A stretch of DNA of 64,000 nucleotides from Chloroflexota bacterium. Its GTDB lineage: Bacteria; Chloroflexota; Anaerolineae; Aggregatilineales; Phototrophicaceae. The stretch spans positions 267,835 to 331,834 of the forward strand of contig JACAER010000016.1 in the NCBI GenBank assembly GCA_013388745.1, read 5' to 3'. Shown in pieces: positions 57,162-64,000 of this stretch (position 1 is its first letter; every line of letters starts with the position of its first letter). The translations under genes were made by a program, and so were the position numbers. A model generated the notes under the pieces. It was given only the letters and a program-made list of their open reading frames with translations. It was not told the DNA's origin and made no database searches.

Positions 57162-60100
57162 TTACACCATCATTTCAGTACGATCGTCAATAGCTCTTAT
57201 GTTCGATAGCTGGGCAGCCAGACCCAAGAGCAGGGCATAAACGAGCGCGAGATCGGGAACATAGACGCTGTGATCGACAAGGCCGTGCGCCAGCAGGTTG
57301 ACCATACTGCCGATCAGACCAACAGTGAGGGCGAAAAACAGACGATCATGACGAAAATCGCGATACAGACGACGCACAAGACGCCAGAATACAAACTGTG
57401 TCCACAGGAAAAGCAGCACACCGAACACCCCAAGACGTACCCACCAATCGAGCAAGAAATTGTGCGGATGCGAGAGATTTGGCTCCTGCCAGGCATCGGG
57501 GATGATGTAATGACCGCGAAAAGCGTACAGAAATTGATCCAGCCCTAAGCCGGTCAAAGGGAAATCGCGGATAGCATTCAGCGCGCTTTGCCAGACACGA
57601 ATCCGGTAAAAATTTGTGCCCTGTGAGAAATCGAAGACGCGCGCGAAACGTTCGAATTGCAGCAAAAATGGGGCGGCTAATGCGCCCAAACCTGCCAATC
57701 CAATTAAGGCTAACCAGGCGCGCCTGCCCCACACAGCCAGCAGCGCCGCGGCGAACGCGGCAGGAAGTCCAATAAAGAGCGCGCCGACACTCTGGGTGAG
57801 CGCGACGGTCAGCAGCAGCATCAGCAGCAGCAGCGCCGCAGCGATGCGCCGCCGCCGATGTGTGGGAATTAAGACGAAGGCCAAGACGAAAGGAATGCAG
57901 CGCCCCAAAAACAGGCCGACATTGTTGGGTGAACCGTACACACTGGCGAGGCGGCGTGCGCCTTCCTCTGCGGTGATGACGGCTTCGCCACGCCCATAGA
58001 GATATAAGCCGACAAGCGCTACAGCCACAGCAGTCAACAGCAGCGTATCAACCAAACGCAGCAGTGTTTTGCGATCGGCAGGGAGAGCGCGAAAGATGAT
58101 GTAAAACAGGGCGGGTTCGATCACCATTGTGCGTAGTTCGGTAACTGCCGGACGTGAATACTGCGCCCAGAACAGCGAGAGACAGCCGAGGATCACCCAC
58201 GCCACGACCGCCCAATCAAGGGCTGTGCTGCTTCTGAACAACAGTTGGCGCGCTGTTAAAGGAAAGCGCGGGTTGAAACTCTGGCGCTGACGTCCCCAGG
58301 CAACGAGCAACCGCAGAAGCGCCGCTGCTGAAGTCAGCAAGATCATCAATTCAGCCAAGGGGAAGGCAAAACGATAGAGTTCAACAGGAAAGAGAAAGAA
58401 CGGTGCCCAGAAGACTGTCAGCAGCAGGCCAAAGTCGAGGCGCTGATAAATAACAAAGAACAGCACCAGCAGCGCCGCGATGTTCAGAAGAAAATGCAGC
58501 TCAAGGCGCAGCAGGCCGGCGCTGGCGATGACCAGCACAAGCGGTATTTCGTCGCGGCGAAAAAGCGAAGGCACTGTGTCGCCCCAACTGAGCAGCATTC
58601 CAACGAGGAGCGCTAAAGAAGTGATGGCGCTGAAGACAAGCTGCGCGGTTTCTGAGAGGCCGTTCCAGAGGCGCGTGAGCCGGCGAAATGCGGCCTGCCA
58701 ATCGATTTGCCGCGCGCTGACAATGACGGCGGCGGCGGCTGTGAACGCCGTGAATATGGCGGCGGTGATCTGGTCATGATAAGGCGCGGCCAGATCGCCA
58801 CTGCTCACGGCATAAGCCGCCAGTGCCCAACGATCTTCGCCGCGATCGGCCACTACGCGCAGTATATGAGTGCCGGCAGGCAAGCTGCGTGCCACAGGAA
58901 GCAATGCCGTTTGCGGCGTCAAGGTATCGCTGGTGAGCACAATGTAGGCTGTGCCATCAGGAGCGCGCGGCACAGCATTAGCGGGCTGTCCATCCACGGT
59001 AGGATAGAGGTAGGCGACATAATCATCCTGGCGCAGCCGCAGCGCGACATCCGTGCCGGAAAATGTGAACTCCAGACTGCTGTCTGTAGGACGCACCCAC
59101 CCGATGTCTGCGCCGAGCGCGCCAAATGTCCACACACCGCTGTAGCGGGCAAAGGGATTGGCGGCGGGGTATAAGCCGTCTATCGCCCCGTCGGGCTGTG
59201 GACGTTGAACCAGCGCTGTCCAGAGCGGCGTGGGCTGCTGCTGAGGGTCAACGAGCGCAAAACCCCACTGCGGATCATCGGCAGGGGCGGGCGGCTGCCA
59301 GTGCTGCAAGATGAGGCCGCCGAGCCACGGCCATTCACGCTGCACACGATTCAGGGCTGACAGCGTGTACTGTGTGCGTTGATCGGCGCTGACACTTCCC
59401 CAGATCGAGGGCGCGCCTGTCCACGAATCGGGCAGGGAATTCCAGCCAAAGGCACTTGCCCACAGTGCCGTCTGGCCATCATCGTAACGCAGCATGACTT
59501 CACGCAGGGCAACGATGCGCGAGAAGTTAAGTGTATCGGCGCTGACGGTGCGTTCCAGCGGCGAGGAATCAAAGCCGTAAGGCTTGGCGGCGATAGCGTC
59601 GGTGAAGTCGCGCGCGCCGAGACGGTAGAGCGTTTCCAGATATATTATGTCGCTGATGTTTTGTGGGCCGCGTTCGACTGTCGGGGCGAGCGCGGCGGCG
59701 ATGACGGTCGCGCGTTCATCGGCATGGTGAATGGCTGCATATGCCGTTTGCAGCAGCCCGGCGTAGGCGGCGGGACGTGGTTGCAGATCACCCCACGCGG
59801 CTGTCAGATTTGGTTCGTCCCAGATTTGATAGTAGTCGATGCTTTGGCCGTAGCGCTCCGCGAAAACATGAGCGAAGGCAGCGAAATCTTCCGCGTTATC
59901 AGGCGGCGCGCTGGCGGAAACGCTGCGGCCCGAAGATCGTGACCAACCGGGCGAATTGACCAACACAGCAACGATTTGCAGATCGGGATAATCTGCGATG
60001 TTGTGCGTAATCTGATCCCACAGTGACCAGTCATAGACGCCGCGCGCAGGTTCGATTTCGTCCCAACGCACGAATTGGCGCACCCATGTAATGCGCGCCT

Positions 60101-60332
60101 GGCGCATGAGCGCGAACTGCGCGCGCATCTGCTGCGGCGTATACTGCGCAAGTTCGACGTTGACCCCCAAAAGCGGCAAACGAAAAGGCAAGTCGGCGCT
60201 GCGCGTAGCATCGACATAACCGCGCAGCATGAAATCACGTTCCTGGATGGTGCTGAAAAGCGCGACAAGGCTGCCGACGAGCGCCAGCAGCGCTGCGACC
60301 AGAATCAGGCGCGGACGACTCAGCGTGTCCAT
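57162..60332 (-). CDS. Fusion of glycoside-hydrolase-like domain with O-antigen-ligase-like membrane domain
   Basis: A 1056-residue protein. After one N-terminal helix (about 9-27) comes a clan GH-A-like barrel (about 45-390) with WVRQFVRWDEIEP and the acid/base position in YYQIWDEPN (E173). The strand that normally holds the nucleophile (W-x-x-E-x-G-W) reads WASAFGW, with A294 in place of Glu, so it is probably not a hydrolase. A beta-sandwich follows (about 400-530). From about 540 to 1035 there are a dozen helices ending in a Wzy-type loop (LTGLGLDQFLYAFRGHY, SHPHNFLLDWWVRLG). It may recognise a glycan outside and join chains at the membrane. The ATG overlaps the lipoprotein gene by 13 bases. 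Confidence 0.88.
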   Translation of the reverse strand: MDTLSRPRLILVAALLALVGSLVALFSTIQERDFMLRGYVDATRSADLPFRLPLLGVNVELAQYTPQQMRAQFALMRQARITWVRQFVRWDEIEPARGVYDWSLWDQITHNIADYPDLQIVAVLVNSPGWSRSSGRSVSASAPPDNAEDFAAFAHVFAERYGQSIDYYQIWDEPNLTAAWGDLQPRPAAYAGLLQTAYAAIHHADERATVIAAALAPTVERGPQNISDIIYLETLYRLGARDFTDAIAAKPYGFDSSPLERTVSADTLNFSRIVALREVMLRYDDGQTALWASAFGWNSLPDSWTGAPSIWGSVSADQRTQYTLSALNRVQREWPWLGGLILQHWQPPAPADDPQWGFALVDPQQQPTPLWTALVQRPQPDGAIDGLYPAANPFARYSGVWTFGALGADIGWVRPTDSSLEFTFSGTDVALRLRQDDYVAYLYPTVDGQPANAVPRAPDGTAYIVLTSDTLTPQTALLPVARSLPAGTHILRVVADRGEDRWALAAYAVSSGDLAAPYHDQITAAIFTAFTAAAAVIVSARQIDWQAAFRRLTRLWNGLSETAQLVFSAITSLALLVGMLLSWGDTVPSLFRRDEIPLVLVIASAGLLRLELHFLLNIAALLVLFFVIYQRLDFGLLLTVFWAPFFLFPVELYRFAFPLAELMILLTSAAALLRLLVAWGRQRQSFNPRFPLTARQLLFRSSTALDWAVVAWVILGCLSLFWAQYSRPAVTELRTMVIEPALFYIIFRALPADRKTLLRLVDTLLLTAVAVALVGLYLYGRGEAVITAEEGARRLASVYGSPNNVGLFLGRCIPFVLAFVLIPTHRRRRIAAALLLLMLLLTVALTQSVGALFIGLPAAFAAALLAVWGRRAWLALIGLAGLGALAAPFLLQFERFARVFDFSQGTNFYRIRVWQSALNAIRDFPLTGLGLDQFLYAFRGHYIIPDAWQEPNLSHPHNFLLDWWVRLGVFGVLLFLWTQFVFWRLVRRLYRDFRHDRLFFALTVGLIGSMVNLLAHGLVDHSVYVPDLALVYALLLGLAAQLSNIRAIDDRTEMMV

Positions 60333-61924
60333 AGCGGTTTAGAAGCCGCGCCATCGAGGGTGATCTGCTGCGCGGCGCCGGTGGTGACGTTGACAACCCA
60401 CAGATTGCCCTGATAGATCAAAGCGATCTGCGTGGCATCGGGACTCCAAACGTAATCCTGCGCAAAGCCTCTGGCGGTCAACCCGGCCTGATCGGGCTGT
60501 GGAAAGATAACGCGGGCATTGCTGCCGTCACGATCGGCGACGACTAAATCGTACTGCGCTAAATCGTTGATACTGTTCGACCAATCGCGGGCGCGCAAGT
60601 AGGCCAGATAACCCTGCGGGTAAGGCGAATCGGGGAGGGTAATCAGCGGAGAATAACGCGGTGTTGACCAAATGCCAGCGTTTTCGACCAGATTAGTGGC
60701 GAAAGCGCCTTCAAAGTCGGTGACTGTGAGGTGAAAAGCCGGGCTGTTCTCCGGCGCTTCATCGCCGACGGGCAGCCCATGCACCGTGGAGGCCAGCAGC
60801 GCGCCATCGGGCGACCAGTCAAGAGTGGTACGCCATGACCAGTCGCCAGAGGTATTGTAATAGGCAAAGCTCAGGGTGATAACACAAGCGCGCGCCTCGA
60901 AATCGACAAATCCCACACCATCGGCGCGGGCGCAGGCCAACTGTGTACCATCGGGCGACCACTGGTAGCGTGTGCCCCACCACCCGAAAATGCCACCGGC
61001 TGATTCCGCAACGACTTCGCTGATGTCGAGAATATCCCCATTGTTGGGGGCGATACGCATCACCCACAGGTCGTTGAGCGCGCGCCAGCCAGGACTGGTT
61101 TCGCGGCCTTCGGCGGTGGAATAGCTGATAGTGTTCTCTGCGCCGGGCAGCCATTCGGCGTAGAGTAGATTGGTCGGCACAAGCTGAATTGGCGCGGCGT
61201 CGAGCGTTGTATCGGGGATATACCACAATTGGTTAGAAAGCGCGGCGCTGCCGCCAGAGGTGTCGCGGGTGAAAATCAGCCGACGGCCATCAGGCGAGAG
61301 GCTGAATACACGCTGGTCGAGGTCGCTCGTGTTGGTGAGTGTGCGCTTGGTTTCAGTGCTGCCGCGCATGATCCACACATTGCCGTTGCTAATGTAGGCC
61401 AACGTGCCGTTAATGGGCACCGGGTCAAGCTCGGTGCTGGGGCGCACGTAGACGATCTCATTCTGCGGCTCGGTGATGACAGTGGAACTGATCTGCACCG
61501 GATCAAGGCGCAGGCCGTCTTCGGTGCGGATGCGGTAACAAATTTCGCGCACGCCGTTTTGCCCGGCGCGTCCCAGGAATTCTTCGCCAGCAGGCACGGC
61601 TTCGCTGGGAATGGTTTCGACCTGGTAGGGAATATCTTCACGCTGGCATTCGGTGCTTTCACTGACACGCACAATGGTGACGCGCATTCCATCCGTAATC
61701 TGGGTATAGAGGGGCGGATTCACGCGGTCAAGTTCGGCGCGTTCGACTTCGGCGTCGATCAAGAATTGCTCGACCGTGACGGGATAATCGTAAGCGTAAG
61801 TACGCTCAACGCCGTCCGCGACCAACGAGACGAGCAGCGACGGACGTTCTTCAGGCGGGCGGCAGCTCGTGAGAAGCAGCAGAAGGAGAGAGACGCAAAA
61901 CAGGCAAAGGCTTCGGAATGTCAT
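60320..61924 (-). CDS. Lipoprotein with DUF348/G5-like N-terminus and WD40/TolB-like propeller
   Basis: A 534-residue protein with a lipoprotein signal (LLLLLLTSC, Cys21). Residues about 30-85 resemble a DUF348 (ubiquitin-like) unit (VTVEQFLIDAEVE). Residues about 90-165 resemble a G5 domain (IPYQVETIPSEAVPAGEE, GVREICYRIRTEDG), a pairing known from cell-wall proteins. The rest is a beta-propeller with TolB-like blades (FSLSPDGRRLIFTRD, YQWSPDGTQLACAR, YVWSPDATQIALIY). It probably sits on the outer face of the membrane. It overlaps the GH-like/Wzy gene by 13 bases and may be its partner. Confidence 0.87.
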   Translation of the reverse strand: MTFRSLCLFCVSLLLLLLTSCRPPEERPSLLVSLVADGVERTYAYDYPVTVEQFLIDAEVERAELDRVNPPLYTQITDGMRVTIVRVSESTECQREDIPYQVETIPSEAVPAGEEFLGRAGQNGVREICYRIRTEDGLRLDPVQISSTVITEPQNEIVYVRPSTELDPVPINGTLAYISNGNVWIMRGSTETKRTLTNTSDLDQRVFSLSPDGRRLIFTRDTSGGSAALSNQLWYIPDTTLDAAPIQLVPTNLLYAEWLPGAENTISYSTAEGRETSPGWRALNDLWVMRIAPNNGDILDISEVVAESAGGIFGWWGTRYQWSPDGTQLACARADGVGFVDFEARACVITLSFAYYNTSGDWSWRTTLDWSPDGALLASTVHGLPVGDEAPENSPAFHLTVTDFEGAFATNLVENAGIWSTPRYSPLITLPDSPYPQGYLAYLRARDWSNSINDLAQYDLVVADRDGSNARVIFPQPDQAGLTARGFAQDYVWSPDATQIALIYQGNLWVVNVTTGAAQQITLDGAASKPLWTR

Positions 61925-61967
61925 GGGGTGGCTTCCGTTTATGTGTCGTCCTTATTGTGGTGAGAAG

Positions 61968-63005
61968 TCAGCGTTTGCGCAAGACATAGATACGGGGATG
62001 CAAGCCGCCGAGCGACACCCGCAGCACATTTTGTGGCTGCCAGACAGTGGATGCATAGAGCAGCGATTCGATGAGGCGAACTTCGTGCGTGATGAGCACG
62101 AAATGCGCGTTCGGACGGGCAACGCGAGCGGCTTCCTGTAAAAGGGCGGGATAGAGGACAAGATTTTCCGCATGCGTGCCGACAAGCTGGCCGAAAGGAA
62201 AATCGGCACAAAGCGCATCAATGCTGTTATCGGGCAGTGGAAGCTGGCGGGCGTCGGTGTGCAGCAGAACGGCGTTTCTGTGCGCGGCGGCCAGGTTGGC
62301 GCGCGCACAATCCAGGGCGGCGGGATTGATGTCGCAGCCGATGATTTGTTGGGCGGGCACAGAAAACAGGCGCTCGATCAGCAGCGAGCCGGAACCACAG
62401 AGCAGATTCAGGAAAACATCATGCTCGTCAGGCTCAGTGAGCTGCGTCATCACATGCGCCACCGAGGCATTGAGCGCGCCTTCGAAATTACATACGCGCC
62501 AGGCGCGGGTTGCCAGCGGACGCGCGGTGAGGCGCAGCAGAATTTCCCAACCCTGTTTACTGCGGCGCAAACGCATCCAGAGATCGCCTTTTTCAGTGCC
62601 GGCGCTCAAACCGGTCTGGGCGGCGATTTCGGCTTTGAGGCGCGTCATAATCGCGCTTTCTGAACCAGCGGCGCTGATATAGAAAGTGTCATAGTCAGTA
62701 CGCGGCGAAAGGACACGCACGGCGTTGATTTCGCGCAGCAGCCGCGAGAAATGTTCGTGACCGAGCAGCGCTTTGGGGCGCGGCACGGGAAAATCGAGTA
62801 TGCGATAGACGGCGATGACAGTTTGCAGGCGCAGCAGCGCGCCGGGTTTGCCCTCGAAGGCGAAGCGCACGCCGCCGGCCCCAACATAACGAATCGCGAT
62901 TTCGCCGCCGAAAAGTCGTTTGATTTCGTCGCGCGCGTAGGGTTCTAATCCCGGCGCGACTTCGGCTTCGTAAAGGGTTGTGAACTGTTGTTTGGGATGT
63001 GACAT
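61968..63005 (-). CDS. THUMP-type class I SAM-dependent RNA methyltransferase
   Basis: A 345-residue protein like the Trm14/RlmL group. The N-terminal part (about 10-150) begins YEAEVAPGLEPYARDEIKRL, as in THUMP enzymes. The C-terminal part has LNLLCGSGSLLIERL (motif I), IGCDINPAALDCARANL and the catalytic ADFPFG, matching the (D/N)xPFG of guanine-N2 methyltransferases. It likely modifies tRNA or rRNA. A 15-bp hairpin lies just upstream (63017-63054). Confidence 0.88.
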   Translation of the reverse strand: MSHPKQQFTTLYEAEVAPGLEPYARDEIKRLFGGEIAIRYVGAGGVRFAFEGKPGALLRLQTVIAVYRILDFPVPRPKALLGHEHFSRLLREINAVRVLSPRTDYDTFYISAAGSESAIMTRLKAEIAAQTGLSAGTEKGDLWMRLRRSKQGWEILLRLTARPLATRAWRVCNFEGALNASVAHVMTQLTEPDEHDVFLNLLCGSGSLLIERLFSVPAQQIIGCDINPAALDCARANLAAAHRNAVLLHTDARQLPLPDNSIDALCADFPFGQLVGTHAENLVLYPALLQEAARVARPNAHFVLITHEVRLIESLLYASTVWQPQNVLRVSLGGLHPRIYVLRKR

Positions 63006-63016
63006 AGGACGATGAT

Positions 63017-63054
63017 AGCACGCAGACCCTACCGGACGATAGGGTCTGCGTGCT
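63017..63054. terminator. Perfect 15-bp hairpin between two minus-strand genes
   Basis: The arms AGCACGCAGACCCTA (63017-63031) and TAGGGTCTGCGTGCT (63040-63054) pair exactly with an 8-base loop. On the minus strand no T-run follows; on the plus strand TTTGTC does. It may end the propeller gene at 63072 or act in the leader of the methyltransferase gene. Confidence 0.6.
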
Positions 63055-63071
63055 TTGTCACGAGGAGCGTT

Positions 63072-64000
63072 TTATGGACGCCAGGTCGGGCTGATAGTCT
63101 GGGCGGTGCCGGCGTCGATGCGTGTCGGGTTCGTGCCGTCGGCGTTCATGACGTAAGTGCCGCCGCCATCGCGATCTGAGTAGAAGACGATACGTGTGCT
63201 GTCTGACGACCAGGATGGGTTGTTATCGTTGACCGTGCTGCTGGCAGTCCGGTTTTGCTGGTTGCTGCCATCCGTGTTCATCGTGAAAATGTCCTGATCG
63301 CCACCCCAATCCCAAACGAAGGCAATGGATTGGCCGTCGGGCGACCACGTTGGGTCGAACTGCGCACGAGTGTTGTCGGTGGAGAGGCGTGTCTGACCAC
63401 TGCCGTCGCTGTTCATGACATAGATTTGCGGCAGGCCGTCACGTTCGGACACGTAGGTAATGCGACTGCCATCGGGCGACCAGGCCGGGCTGTACTCATT
63501 AGCAGTGCCGTCGGTTAAGCGGACGACGTTGCTGACCGCGCCGCCAGCGTCTACGTCCATGACATAGATTTGCGCCAGGCCGTCACGTTCGGACACGTAG
63601 GTAATGCGACTGCCGAACAAGGCCGCGTCGTATTCGGCGGCGGTGCCATCGGTGAGGCGCAGCACATTGCTGCCGTCGCTGTTCATGATATAAAGCTGCG
63701 GCAGACCATCGCGCGAGGAAGCAAAGACGATACGCCCATCATTTAACCAGGCGGGCGTGCTGTCCTGCCCGCTGAATGTGACCTGTGTGACGTTGACAAT
63801 GCTTGTGCCATCGTACTGCGCGGTGTACAGGTTGTTCTGCGAGACGAAGACGAATTGGCCCGTCGGCGGCTGTGTAACGGCGGTGACATTGATAGTGAGT
63901 GTTTCTGTGAAGGGGTTGCCGGCGCTGTCGGTGACGGTGACGCTGAAGGACTGCGCGCCGGAAGCCAGCGTACCCGCGACCTGCACCTGACTGCCGCTGA
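63072..64000 (-). CDS. Secreted protein with Ig-like domain and TolB-like beta-propeller (partial, 5' end outside window)
   Basis: The frame stays open to the window edge, so the GTG at 63986 is not a real start. The visible 309 residues begin within a cadherin/He_PIG-like Ig domain (SFSVTVTDSAGNPFTETLTINVT). A six- or seven-bladed PD40/TolB-like propeller follows, with blades such as PAWSPDGSRITYVSERDGLPQIYVM and NPSWSSDSTRIVFYSDRDG. It ends in ISPTWRP. These proteins are typically exported, and the propeller probably binds protein or glycan. Confidence 0.85.
   Translation of the reverse strand, partial: SGSQVQVAGTLASGAQSFSVTVTDSAGNPFTETLTINVTAVTQPPTGQFVFVSQNNLYTAQYDGTSIVNVTQVTFSGQDSTPAWLNDGRIVFASSRDGLPQLYIMNSDGSNVLRLTDGTAAEYDAALFGSRITYVSERDGLAQIYVMDVDAGGAVSNVVRLTDGTANEYSPAWSPDGSRITYVSERDGLPQIYVMNSDGSGQTRLSTDNTRAQFDPTWSPDGQSIAFVWDWGGDQDIFTMNTDGSNQQNRTASSTVNDNNPSWSSDSTRIVFYSDRDGGGTYVMNADGTNPTRIDAGTAQTISPTWRP

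Overview
The window reads as chromosomal DNA of a free-living, moderately GC-rich bacterium, most likely a member of the Chloroflexota (Anaerolineae-like). That placement is an inference. It rests on secreted LysM, VWA and kinase proteins with long Thr/Pro linkers, several Ser/Thr kinases with FHA partners, a type 2 isopentenyl-diphosphate isomerase, a MoxR/DUF58 pair and YD-repeat giants. No rRNA, tRNA, CRISPR array, transposase or phage gene was seen. Genes are tightly packed: the longest gene-free stretch is about 267 bases (36281-36547), so no gap exceeds 300 bases.

Layout. 1-3260 (minus): envelope LysM/M23 proteins and a DUF192 protein. 3401-5794 (plus): DUF503, then sucC-sucD. 5860-9000 (minus): a His-rich membrane protein behind a perfect palindrome, thymidine kinase, and an L21-L27-L31 operon in which L31 carries an extra C-terminal domain. 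8991-20675 (minus): a 2534-residue secreted YD-repeat protein, a VWA-membrane-FHA protein and a receptor-type Ser/Thr kinase. 20723-24663: queA-ruvB (minus), then upp and a WecA/MraY-type transferase (plus). 24609-30867 (minus): a glycolytic run gap-pgk-kinase-tpiA-membrane protein. 31018-36280: DUF1461, a membrane-bound spermidine-synthase-like protein, a GNAT protein, DUF58 and MoxR. 36548-39759 (plus): roadblock/LC7 protein, CTP synthase and an adenosine-deaminase-like protein with substituted catalytic residues. 39821-40297: small heat-shock protein.

40434-47049 (minus) is the most striking block. One apparent seven-gene operon encodes a Ser/Thr kinase with a PQQ-type propeller, a PP2C phosphatase, a J-domain/VWA fusion, a zinc-ribbon/FHA protein, a small conserved-looking protein, an OmpR-type response regulator and a Ras-like GTPase of the COG2229 kind. 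The kinase/phosphatase/VWA trio recalls the TerY-P triad. The roadblock protein at 36548 is a plausible partner of the GTPase.

47156-49852: HemW-like radical SAM protein, type 2 IPP isomerase and acyl carrier protein. 49890-61924 (minus): a long co-directional run for surface polysaccharide (UDP-glucuronate decarboxylase-like epimerase, two O-antigen-polymerase-like membrane proteins, GtrA, GT4) mixed with a PKD-domain/AAA+ fusion, a thioesterase, a macro-domain protein and a G5/propeller lipoprotein. 61968-64000 (minus): a THUMP-type methyltransferase and the end of a secreted TolB-like propeller protein.
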